Of a DNA stretch of 64,000 bases, positions 1 to 11,138 are shown piece after piece. Both the position numbers and the translations under genes were made by a program. The first letter of the stretch is position 1, and every line of letters begins with the position of its first letter. The stretch is from Lingula anatina (Eukaryota > Brachiopoda > Lingulata > Lingulida > Lingulidae): assembly GCF_001039355.2 (NCBI RefSeq), contig NW_019775769.1, positions 200,027 to 264,026 of the forward strand, read 5' to 3'. Below the pieces are notes generated by a model that did no database searches, was not told the DNA's origin, and saw only the letters and a program-made list of their open reading frames with translations.

Positions 1-942
1 GGACATTCCCTGTCTTAAAGTCAATTTGTATTAGGTTCAAAGATGTGTTCGTTGGTGTCGAAGTAAATATGGGTAAGCCATCCGCACTCATTTCTTTACG
101 TTCGCCTGTACTATTCCCACCGCAAGAATACGTCATTTGTGGGGAAAAGTCTATTTTGGGGTCTTTGTTTCGTAAATACCCCTTAACTCTCTCCAAAACG
201 TCACAACGAGGGTGTCGGTAGGTAGGATGATACCAAGGATCGCCAGTAGTTACGACAACAGATGGATTAAAAGCTTTTAAAAAGGAGTCATTGTTCGCGT
301 GAGAACTTGCAGCTCCATGGTGAGCTAATTTGTATACAGTTGCTGCTATTTTATCCGAATTGAGAAGGTCTTTGTTCACAGAGCTCATATCTCCAGGAAA
401 TAGCATACTCTGGGTTTTGTATGTCAAACGCAGAACCAGGCCCCCGTCATTGCTAGAAGAACCTTGGCCAGATGAAAGTATGTGTATCTGTGCATTACCT
501 GAGCATATGTTTGGGTTATATGTTCCTCTATTACAATTTCCCAAGAGACAAGGCTGTATTCTTCTCACATTTCTCTTTTCAAAGAAATCGGCTACCCCAT
601 TAGCAGCATTTTGTTGTATAATTAAGGTCATATTAGATTTTATTTTCGCCCACAATCCGCTTGCGTTAAGAACAGGCTGGAGCATGTTCACATGGTCTGA
701 ATCTGTGTGTGTTATGTAGACGCGATCAAGTTTTTTCAAATGATTTCCTAAAAAGCGCGTGACTTTTGCAGCTGCCCAGAATCCTGTGGATTTTGAAGAC
801 AAGGACCCCATATCTATAAATATGATGTCCCCAGCATAACGTCCGTTTCTCGGACACTGGATAACTGTGGCATCCCCCTGGCCCACTGGGAGAATGAAAA
901 CGCGCAATGCGTTTTTGGCTGCTTTAGGTAGAGCAGGATCGC
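1..942 (-). CDS. Gene A terminal exon in window: ComEC/Rec2-like metallo-beta-lactamase domain
   Basis: The minus frame is open from acceptor TTTTTAG|GC at 942 to position 1 with no stop. In order it shows VGQGDATVIQCP, then IIFIDMG (first strands of the fold), the metal motif HTDSDH, MLFPGDMS, KLAHHGAASS and a downstream YHPTYRHP. These are the hallmarks of the metallo-beta-lactamase domain found at the C-terminus of bacterial DNA-uptake protein ComEC, where HxDxDH replaces the classical HxHxDH and HHG-x-x-S follows the second strand pair. The metal-binding residues I can see are all present, so the fold may be catalytic. Family members are phosphodiesterase or nuclease-like hydrolases; the substrate here is unknown. 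Exon 10 ends in phase 1 and this exon starts with two bases of a codon, which is why I join it to the upstream secreted protein instead of calling a separate gene. Confidence 0.86.
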
Positions 943-3900
943 CTAAAAATAAAAATGACAAAAGACACGTAATGGAACTGACTAGGAAAACATGCTATAC
1001 AGCATATGTTGCATATAACATTGGCACAAAAACACTAAATTTCAACATTTATCTAAACTGTATAATACCGTGAAACTTTGTTCATCATATCATGTACAAT
1101 TTGGTCAAAATTAAGAGCAACCAACTACCGGGTTACTTGTAGATTCATTTGTTTCATATATATTTTGTGCAGGATGAACAAATACTAATGTATCAACACA
1201 TTTTAAATAATAAAACAAAAGCAGCGTCACGGGTCCAATATGTGGAAGACACAGTAATTGAACGCCATCTTGGAGTTGTTCAATAGTTAAATAAAATCAG
1301 TGATACACTGTAATATCAAAGTCCAATCACTTAATATCAGAGGAACACAGACCGAACTTGCTGAATATATGCATCTATAAAAACCCTGCATGTGATAGTG
1401 CAATTAACGACAATTAAAACGCACCGAACTCTCCCCATCACTGATTCAGTGTACAAAAGTTACGTTAAATTATGGTTGAGCATACTGCTTGCCATGTTTG
1501 GCTCCCTAAGCTAATCATTGAACAGTGCAATCTATTGGTATGTACCGGTATTCAGGAGAAAGCAATAAATATTATATCCCGGTCTTACAATAAAATGATA
1601 CATAAGAAAATGAAGTGTTAACTTAGTTATTCTGGAGTACATGCGTTTGTCTTGATATATCCTTGTCATCTTTTAACCTCAAAGAAAGACGCAATTTGAA
1701 AAAAAATCAATGGAGGGTAACTCAAGTGACATATCTAAGTTAGACAAAATTAGGCATCTTTTTCTCACCTGCATTGTCGCTGTAGACAGTATTATCATTC
1801 TTTACCGTATCCTCTGGTATCCTTATGGCTAAAGTATTGTCCGGAAGTATTTTGGAATCACAGAAATTTTCTCCACATGTTGTCCAGTTCTTGATTAAAC
1901 GCATATCCGTCTGTCTAGCTCCTCTGAGTCTCAGAACAGCTGTGTTACCGTTATCGGCACTTCCTACCACCTCTAAATCTAATATTGAATAAAACAAATT
2001 CATTATTTTTCTTGCTTGCGTGTACTTGCAAGTACATGTACCAGAGATGGGAAGAAAAAAAACTAGAAGCAAGCAATTTACAATATTCACATTGAATTCC
2101 TAATTAAGATCGTGAATAAAATTAATGTGCAATAGGGAAATGAAGTAAATGTAGAAGAATTACTTATGCATAAAGGTGTTTTTGATGAGCAATTATAAGC
2201 ATAACACAAATTGAACTTATGACAAAAGTTACCACACGTATTCAGAGTAAAATGAACATGGTTCCTGTAGGAAAACGCTTAGCTAAAGGTCTGCTAGGCA
2301 CGGTATGTCTATAGGCCACATCAAACTTTTGGCTAAATAGCACATTTTCTACGTCGAATTTGGCTCTTAGAACCCCAGAGTTTTTATTTTTGTAAAATAA
2401 TATTCGTATTTCCAAATTGATATACCTTTCCTTGTGACGGTTTTCACCAAGTCGCGCAGCACAGAAAACTTGCTTTGCAAATGCCCGTTTATCTCACCCC
2501 CTTTCTTGTACTCATTGCTGAAACAGTTAATATAGAGTATTAATGTCTATTATCATAACACCAGCGAAATTTATCGATTGTACGCAGAATATTAATATGA
2601 TCCTATTCCATTAAACGTAACATTTGTTGTTATATACAGCTATTTTTTCTTGTAATTAAAAGCAAGCGTTGATTTTGGCACGGACTGAAATGCCCAGTAC
2701 GCCTACTCCTTTTTCCGTTTCCATGCTTAATTGGCTTTGTATTTTATGGGTACCATGATGTGCTGAAGGTTTTACCCCCTGCACAAATATACGTAGCAGG
2801 GACAGGTCTATCAATGCAAAATGTTTCATATGTAAAGCTATGGTAGCAATTTGCAATAATTATTCAATTGGACAACGTTTTGAAAAAGAATATAGTCAAC
2901 CAAACAATTACAACCAGAAAAGGATTGCTTTTAAATCTACATTTAAAATGTAGTTATATAATTAAACAGTAGAATTACCTTATTGAACATGGCTTCGTGC
3001 TCCGTTTACGTCGACTTCCATTTCTCTGTGCCAAGCAAACCATGCCTCTCTTGTTTACAATGGTTTTGTCTTTTGCTAAGGGTATGGGTTTATTAAATGT
3101 ATCGTGGTTAAACGCGTGTTCCCTAAAACGGTAAAAATGAATACTAAAAAATGTTTCTGGCCCCGTCGCAATGTCACTGCTTTAAAAGTTACATTATACA
3201 GCATTCGTACGTTCTTTACCTGGTTTATGTTTTAGAAAGCCGTTTCCACAGAACACAACGTCAAAATGAAAGCCAGAATGCCTGATCAAAGAGTACATGT
3301 AGTTAAAAAATATAAGCAAAATGCGCAACTACACAATATTCTTTTTTAAAAACTTGAAATACTTTGCACAGCGAGTTTGAGACCAACAAGATCAAGAGTG
3401 ACTGATAGTAGGTTCCTATATGTATAATTGTTAAAGATTGATACACGTACCACCATGTTCTTCCCATTGCCACAACACTCAGGCTAACTGCTTTCTTCTT
3501 GGCAAGGACGAGTTTCAAGCCGCCTGTGATACGAAAATGTCCTGTTGCAAGTGCACCCATCTCATTCTCAAAGTCGAAGTGCAGATTCAGTTCAGGTTTG
3601 AGGCTATAAAAATAAAAATAAGAATTTGCACCCGCAACAGCCTACAGAAGCTTTCATATTATTTCGTTCACATAAGGATATTTTGTCGGTATTTAATCGA
3701 ATAACACAATCTTTTCGCAGTTACATGTATAATATGAAAAATAATATACCCGTACATGTATAAGTACAAAATATTTAACTTAATTGAATCCTTGTATCGT
3801 GAAGCCCCTATTACACGTACATTCGTTGATCCACTCTTACAAATATATGTAATCAAAAACTGTGTTTCAAATTTTGCCAACATGACGGGAGCAAAGGAGT

Positions 3901-6900
3901 GAGAGTTTTAGGGAAAACCTACCTTATTTCAAAGGGCGCAGTAAATGCAATGCTGAATAGGTCGCCAAAGCCCCAGGATACGCCAACGTCTATTTCAAAC
4001 TTTATTTAAAAAAAAACATCGCAACACGTTAAATTATTTAACAGGCTCTCAAATATTTCTACTTATACTGGTTTATGGTGCATTTCACTACAATAACTTA
4101 AACATGAACAAACTGTTTACAATGGAATTGTTTTTGTTTTCAAATACCCCCTGTACACTTAACTACTTTTATTCTAAACCACATTAATTAATTTCAGATC
4201 TCTTAATGACATGATTCATTCTATGCAACCGGTCAGTTTTAACAATTAAACGTTCTTTTGTGGACATTAATTGGTGTCACCAAAATATGAAAGCAGCGGC
4301 AAACACAATCTATCTATAAAATTTCCATTACAACCACGACACAGAATACGACACAATGTTGTGATACCTTTGGATAGATAGACATATACCCCTCTGCATC
4401 TCCATTTAAGTTAACGGTAGATCGAAGCGGCGTAAAAGGTCTTAACTCTGTAGTGGAGTCCAAGCCCCTTTCCTTTGAATGTGCTGAAAGTTCACAAATG
4501 TCGAAAACAATACTTATTATGATAAGCTGATATTGTCTTTGTAAAAGTTTTGGTGTCTTGTCTCTATCTCAGCGTATAGATCATGCTGAAATGTGTAACG
4601 CTGACGTATGGGAGATATTAGATATACACTCTTGCCCAAAATGGTTGGTACACGGAAATTTTGGGAGGCGTATCGCCCTGTTTCTTTCATTATTATTGAT
4701 ATTATCAAATTAATACTGTTTATATTGTTAAATATGTGAAGCTGGAGGATTGGTAAAGTCAAGGAGAAACAAACAATGCAAATGTGAAAAAAGCGTAAAT
4801 TTATTTAGGGTATTTTTTCTCATGCCCCCAAAAAGAGTACTTTTTTTGCATAACAGTACCAAGTGAAAAATTAAACATAAATTTATACTGTGATTGACAA
4901 TTAATATGAAATTAGGGGGGATTGTCAAGAATCATCTTCAGAGTTCATTATTAATCTAAATAGCGGGCATGCCCACCCCGAGCTTGGATACTGGCCGCCA
5001 GACGGCGTGGCATACTGTGAACTAGAGTTACAGCTCTTTGGAGAGGAATTCTGGTCCATTCATCTTGAAGGGCAACTCGCAGTTCATCTAGATTTGCAGG
5101 GGGAAGGTTTCTCCTCTGAATAGCACGACCAAGTTCGTCCCACATGTGCTCAATTGAGTTTGCATCTGGGCTTCTTGCTGGCTGTGGCATCAGCTGAATG
5201 TTGTTTTGTAGGATAAAGTCTGCAATTAAGCGGACTGTTTGAGGAGTTGGATTGTCGTGTTGCAATCTTAACTTGTCTCTGTATATCCGTCTTGCGAACG
5301 GCTCCAGGTTCTGCTGGAGAATGTCTCTGTATCTGGCAGCGTTAAGGTTTTCATCCAGGGGAAGCAATGGGCATATACCGTTGCTGCGAATGGCACCCCA
5401 TACATGTACAGAACCACCTCCTCCAGCTATTGTTTCCTGGATATTTTCATTTAACAGCCTCTCCCCAGGGAGCCTACGTACTCTCATAGCTGGAGGAGAT
5501 GGTTCTGTATACGTTTGGGGTGCCATTTGCAGAAACGGTATTTGCCCATTGCTTCCTCTGGATGAAAACCTTAACGCTGCCAGATACAGAGACATTCTCC
5601 AGCAGTACCTGGAGCCGTTCGCAAGAGGAATATACAGAGACAAGTTTAGATTGCAACATGACAATCCAACTCCCCAAACAGACCGCTCAATTGCTGACTA
5701 TATTCGAAAAAACAACATTCAGCCGATGCCACAGCCAGCAAGAAGCCCAGGTGCAAACCCAATTGAGCACATGTGGGACGAACTTGGTCGTGCCATTCAG
5801 AGGAGAAACGTGCCCCCTGCAAATCTAGATGAACTGCGAGATGCCCTGCAAGATGAATGGACCAGAATTCCTCTTCAAAGAGCTGTAACTCTAGTTCACA
5901 GTATGCCACGCCGTCTGGCGGCCATAATCCAAGCTCGGGGTGGGCATGCCCGCTATTTAGATTAATAATGAACTCTGAAGATGTTTCTTGACAATATCCC
6001 CTAATTTCATATTAATTGTCAATCACAGTATACATTTATGTTTAATTTTTCACTTGGTACTGTTATGCAAAAAAAGTACTCTTTTTGGGGGCATGAGAAA
6101 AAATACCCTAAATAAATTTACGCTTTTTTCACATTTGCATTGTTTGTTTCTCCTTGACTTTACCAATCCTCCAGCTTCACATATTTAACAATATAAACAG
6201 TATTAATTTGATAATAACAATAATAATGAAAGAAACAGGGCAATATGCCTCCCAAAATTTCCGTGTACCAACCATTTTGGGCAAGAGTGTATTACGTTTC
6301 AGTGCGGTAGATGCACGAGTGTACTTACTTAGAGTGTATTTCGCAACTGACGTGAAACCAAATGTCGACGAAAATTCGGAGCTTGCTTCAAAATTAGCTT
6401 CAAACCACAACGCTGCATTAACGGACACGTCCAGTTTTACCGTTGCCCCGAGAGGGAGAGGTATGAGAGGGAAAGAGATGACAGGAATGGGCTTCCCCTT
6501 CCACAGTAACATTTCCAGGTCCGCAGAGACTTCACCATTAACCTTTAATTCCAACTCATAATTGACCTTAGCCTCCGCATCAAACTAAAAGAACAAAACA
6601 CAAAGTTTTCTTCTGCATATTTCTGTACGATGAATTTCCTCTCTAGTATTATTCCATGGCAGTGTGCCATGATTCTTGGCTGAATATACTAAATAAGAAT
6701 TGCTTGTATTTATTTTTTAAGTCGTGCATTCACATATTAAATGTTAGTTACCCATATGTATATGCTTTAAAATATTAATCTGATGCTAAGAAAAGAATCA
6801 TCAAGAGTCATCAATATTTCATAAAAGATCACAAATTTCGTCTTTTCCTTATATATTATTTCTTACCTGAAGCAAATAATGTTTCAAACGGCCTCTTTTG

Positions 6901-8972
6901 GTCGCAGGGTCCATATCAATTTCAAGCTCACTGGAAGAAAATAAATTGCATTACGCAAACCTGCATGTACTAGGTACTGCCATGGATGTGTTTCCTTACA
7001 TCGCAGTTAAATAATCGCACAAGAGTCATATAAACATTATGGTATAAACCAGCGCTCCTTTAACCCGCAGCTCCCACGAGGCATCACCTCTTTGCGTTAT
7101 AAATGGTCATTCCGGAATAAATACTTGTAAAGAAGGGATACCCCCCCCCCTCCTGAAAGTTCGTCTATTTCCTCATGCATACGAACAAAATAAGATACGA
7201 GAAATATTCGGATGTTCGTAAAAAAAAAAAAGATGGTGAGGGAACCAAGTGATTTGCACGGTTTCAAAAGAGGGAGAAAGGGATAAAATGACAGCGCAAA
7301 GTTCTACTGTACTTGTTGGTGGAAAAGAAATTGCATTTTTTCCAATTTTTATATACTAGTTTAATTTGCTACACTCATACTCTCAATTTATACCGACAAA
7401 TAATAATATGCGTTATTTATTCATTTTCCGGTAAAGGGTCTCTTCTTTAGCCGCAACGAAAGTGTTTCAATAACAAGTTGATCAGCCCCCACACTACATT
7501 TATATGCAAGCAGTTGCACAGTTTATGAATTCTTAACAGAAATAATACTTACAAAGTAAATGAACTGTCGAAATATGCATAACAAGATATACAGTTAAGT
7601 TCAGTTGCAACTTCACCATTCATATGCCAGTTCCTCCCGGGGGATTCCTGGGACCGCTCGTGATTAAGAAGCGTGCTTCCGCTTTCAAACGATAAGTCCT
7701 TCTCACGGCTCACTTTGGCTTTGAATTGTCCACCAGCCCTTCCTGATGACTGGTCATAATTAAAGTTGCTCCCTACGCCTCTTTCGTTAACACTCCAATG
7801 GATTGGTGTTAACTTTTTTGTCAACAAGTCCTTAAGAAACCCTGCCCTCTTCTGGCGATGGTGTGAGTCATTTGTCACTTTTCCAGGCTCGTGCCGATAG
7901 AATATCTTCGCATGTTCAAACATATCTACAAAACTAAAAAAATGACCTTTTTAAATAAAGAATACATTTTTCGTGATAAAATTTGCGCAATTTCATGACA
8001 GCTACCAACCATGAGCTTTTTAAAGGAATTCTACAGAATTGTAAAAAGAACAAAACTATTCTTGAAAACACGGATAGATATATTGTGAAAAAATAACATT
8101 TTGACATACGTAACACTTCATTAATGATGTGCTGTTAATTAAGGTATATTCTTGTAAATTGAACCCAAAACACATACTTTGCAACAGATGTTGATAGTTC
8201 TACTTTTCTGTCGGACCGGATCTTTATGCTGTCTATTTTACGGTGTATCCCAGCAACGCTGTGTGGGGGTGGACTCAGGTAACACCCCCACTTGCTGCTC
8301 CCCATCACGATGTCACCAGGAGACCAGGTGGACGCCAGGCTGCTGTGGTTTACGATTACTAGGATGTTCGGACCCTTGCACAGAACGCGCTGAAACACAT
8401 TGGTTATTGAATAAGGTAATCCTTCAGACATATTGAATAGTTCTTTGCTTTTATAAATTTAACAATATAAAGTGCCTGTCAGTTTTCAACAAACAAGACA
8501 CGTATTAAAGGGTAAAAATGCACTATGTAGCATAATACGGAAGGAAGTACATGTACGTCAGTTTTTTCTTCTTATCAATCTTTTTTGCCTGCTCATCTAA
8601 CAAATACACTGCAACTAAACCATTAATTGACCTCGACTTCTATGGAGTATATGTATGGAGTATACGCTAAATGGCGTTCAGGACAAATCGTTCATTTTTA
8701 CTTATATCATATAACTTTTAACTCTTATTTTATTTCAGCATTATTGTCATGTGTTGCGACATAAAACACCCACTAACCTTTACCCCCTCCGTGTCATCCA
8801 GAGTAATAATATTTGCCAGTCGTCCATAACTTTTCACTTGAAGTTTTTCTCCAGTCACATCATGCTCTAAGTCTACGTTGTGTGTAAAGTCTCTGCCATT
8901 CTGTGTAAATTCGCTGGTCGAAGAATATAGCAAACATACGACATATGCAAGATGCTGCAGTGTCAACGCCAT
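1..8972 (-). CDS. Gene A: secreted protein with C-terminal ComEC-type metallo-beta-lactamase domain (partial, runs off window start)
   Basis: Eleven exons chain with matching phase on the minus strand: 8972-8778, 8389-8178, 7933-7553, 6930-6867, 6584-6329, 4483-4368, 3999-3923, 3603-3451, 2517-2426, 1978-1769 and 942-1 (open at the window edge), about 899 residues. The chosen ATG (8972, context AAAGATGG) opens a likely signal peptide with hydrophobic core LAYVVCLLY. Residues about 25-585 match no family I recognise. They hold a dibasic RQKR in exon 3 that could be a furin site, and alternating hydrophobic beta-type segments in exons 5-8. From about residue 586 a metallo-beta-lactamase fold begins. 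Most introns are short; intron 5 is swollen by a transposon. The protein should act outside the cell or in the secretory path. The frame stays open upstream of the ATG to an acceptor-like site near 9072, so a further 5' exon cannot be excluded. The 3' end lies outside the window. Confidence 0.78.
943..1768 (-). other. Intron 10 of gene A
   Basis: This 826-base AT-rich stretch runs between donor CAG|GTGAGA and acceptor TTTTTAG on the minus strand. I see no coding signal, RNA gene or repeat in it. Confidence 0.55.
1769..7933 (-). CDS. Gene A exons 3-10: unrecognised beta-rich middle region
   Basis: Eight exons (listed under gene A) encode the stretch between signal peptide and metallo-hydrolase domain. 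Exon 5 carries a very hydrophobic run around PVISFPLIPLPLGATVKL, then short alternating segments such as KLDVSVNAALWFEANFEA. Exon 8 has a similar strand pattern (HFRITGGLKLVLAKKKAVSL). The pattern suggests beta-sheet lipid-facing or adhesive surfaces, but I do not recognise the family. A hydrophobic segment in gene C exons 31-33 has a comparable look. Exon 10 has two cysteines spaced CGENFC. Introns at 1979-2425, 2518-3450, 3604-3922, 4000-4367 and 6585-7552 show nothing recognisable apart from short homopolymers. Intron 4484-6328 contains the palindromic transposon. Confidence 0.6.
4627..6289. mobile_element. Palindromic Tc1/mariner derivative (two inverted half transposases)
   Basis: The element is bounded by CACTCTTGCCC at 4627 and its reverse complement ending at 6289, with a TA dinucleotide on each side (4625-4626, 6290-6291), the Tc1/mariner target duplication. 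It is almost perfectly inverted about position 5458. Each arm encodes the C-terminal catalytic part of a DD34E transposase reading outward: minus frame 4951-5664 and plus frame 5252-5965. Both show GSVxVWGAI, QHDNPTPQT (second Asp) and an IEHMWDELG motif (Glu, 34 residues after that Asp). The N-terminal DNA-binding half and the first catalytic Asp are missing, so it cannot make active transposase. The left arm is slightly longer and includes RRLPGERLL; the right arm has SPGAN where the left has SPDAN, so the arms have drifted apart. It lies wholly inside intron 5 of gene A. Confidence 0.92.
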
Positions 8973-9378
8973 CTTTGTGGGGAACCCAGGGTAGTAGTCC
9001 ATATACAGACATAAACTCTGTCTCCGTTCACGCGGAGAAATATCGAACTGAACTACTTTCTGCGTTGCTGTGAGAGGAAAGTGTTTACATATTAAAACGG
9101 GACAGCAAACATAGAAAAGCTGATAGGTTGTCAATAAAGATTTATTTTGAAGTTGAAAAACTGCTAAGGATAAGGTAAATTAAGATAACTAGCACTTATC
9201 ATTTTGTTTGGTAGATGTAATTTGTACTTTGGATAAGTCGCCTTTAACTGGTTAGATACGTAGGCACAAAATGTCACGCAATTAAGGTTCTTTGTTTGCT
9301 TTGAAGAAAATTTATGTGAATAGATGAAAAGTTTCGCAAAGGCAAATTGAGCACTCTTAGAGCACTCTACCATAAAAC

Positions 9379-9480
9379 CAGTGGCAGATTAAGAGTGGGG
9401 TCAGGGGGTCCTGACCCCCCCTCCCTTCGATTGCTTGTCCCCTATTGTCCCCCCTTCAAATAATCCTAGATCCGCCCCTG
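9379..9480. mobile_element. Short MITE-like element with imperfect terminal inverted repeats
   Basis: The left end reads CAGTGGCAGAT and the right end, reverse-complemented, reads CAGGGGCGGATCTAGG. The interior is an inverted G/C-rich hairpin (GGGGTCAGGGGGTCCTGACC). No coding capacity. The end sequence resembles common non-autonomous DNA transposons, but I cannot assign a superfamily with certainty. Confidence 0.55.
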
Positions 9481-10562
9481 AAAACACTGAATTTTGAACG
9501 TACTTTGTACAGAATCTCTAACACAATCGTGGCTGCATAGTTTCCACTCATAGAAGGTCGCAGTGTAGGGGGGTCTAGCAATAAAGACAAACAGTTTATT
9601 TATCACACTACCTAGACATGTTTACTTTCTCTGGTAATCTCCACAAACACACGCTAATCTCATTTTTTCATTTAGCAATTGTATATTAATCAATAAATAT
9701 TTGCGGACTGACAAGATGTATTTGTGCAAAAACAGTTCAACAATTAATCAAAGCACTCGAGAAAGCATCAGATAAGATGGCCACCTCGGTGCTTTCACTC
9801 GGCCGGACATACTTTATTGCTGTCCATATTTTACAATAGGGTATTTAGTTTTTTATCAATCACACTCGAATAGAGCAATAAAAATATAATGGATCTCACG
9901 CTCGGTGACGTGTTTTAAATAAAAATAGATTAATGTATCTTTCTTTATCGTCATGAAAAGAACATTTTAGACAGGTTTATCTTAAAGAAATATTTAACAA
10001 GTTTCAAGATGATAACTTTGCTACTTAGGGGAAACGTAATTCTTTCTAAGCGTGATATTAATTGATGTGGATGGTAACTTTCAGCTTCATTTTTGATAAG
10101 ATAAACTTATTTTCGCCAAGGTTTGTCTGGAAACCATGCAAATACAAAACTAGTAGACAGCGAGCCAATTCATGGGATGCGTACTGAAACGTTATTTATA
10201 CAGACTAAGGGGGTGCAAGACAGGTTCATTAGTCATATAATACCAGTTGTCTTCTTACCGCTTGAAGAGTCTACGTAAATAGTGTAGTTTTTTAGTTTAA
10301 ACAATAATCATCTGGTAAAATTGAATTTAGCACATGACAGAAAAATGCTGATTGAAAGAGGCATTTTTATTTATCGCAGTTATCTTACATAATAACGAGT
10401 GCATGTTTTACAGCTAATTAATGAAATGCGTTGCATTCTGCTTTATGGCAACCTAGTAAGAAAAATATGAAGGCTTCCCAGTTGATAAAAATATATAGAG
10501 GTACCACCCGCAGGTAAACAGGTCTGCTATTCGAATACATGATGCATGTATGTAAACACAAT

Positions 10563-10784
10563 GGGCAATAGAAGTGTCACCCCCTACTGAACCAATACTT
10601 TGGGGGAGATAAATGACTGTGGAATGATGTGCTACTGGTATCAGTTCATTAACATCAAATTTCACAAAAAGACCAACAATACAATTTCATGGTACAGCGG
10701 TTTTATACTCATTGTTCATATTATAAGTAGACCAGGCATTAAAACATTGATTACTCTGATTCAGGGGGTGACACTTCTATTGTC
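10563..10784. mobile_element. MITE-like element with about 22-bp terminal inverted repeats
   Basis: CAATAGAAGTGTCACCCCCT near 10566-10585 is repeated as its exact reverse complement at about 10763-10782, with matching TGG/CCA just outside. The 220-bp body has no convincing coding frame. This is the structure of a non-autonomous DNA transposon. Confidence 0.6.
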
Positions 10785-11138
10785 CAGTGTATGTAGGTAC
10801 AATAACGACACACATTAGTCAAAAATTGCTATGCGACTAATTAAAAAGGTTATTAAACACAATTAAGACAGCCTTAGATAAACAAGAAATGGTTAAAACA
10901 ATGTTAAAACAATTTCATTACAAGCGCAGTCTGATAGCTCTCTTAACATATTAAGCCTTGTTTATCCGCACACAAGTAGCAGATATGTAAATTCAAACAT
11001 CAATCATGCTTTAAAATCACAATTCAAAATACCATTATAACGGTTCTAATATTACCGTTTGCATTGCTAAAATGTCAGTAACGGTTATATTCAAAGCAAA
11101 GTTTAATTATTTCATTCCTGCACCATTCAAGGGGTTAC

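Larger units (their letters stand above)
8973..11138. other. Interval between gene A start and last recognised exon of gene B
   Basis: This stretch should contain the missing 3' exon or exons of gene B and the promoter of gene A. I could not find a phase-compatible exon after donor CAG|GTAACC at 11138. A small open stretch between acceptor TTGCTAG and donor GTACGT (minus, roughly 9572-9504) is possible but its phase does not join either gene directly. Two MITE-like elements (9379-9480, 10563-10784) take up part of it. Confidence 0.5.

Noticed and set aside
330-719. Plus-strand 129-residue open frame
   Set aside because: It is the antisense shadow of the metallo-beta-lactamase exon of gene A.
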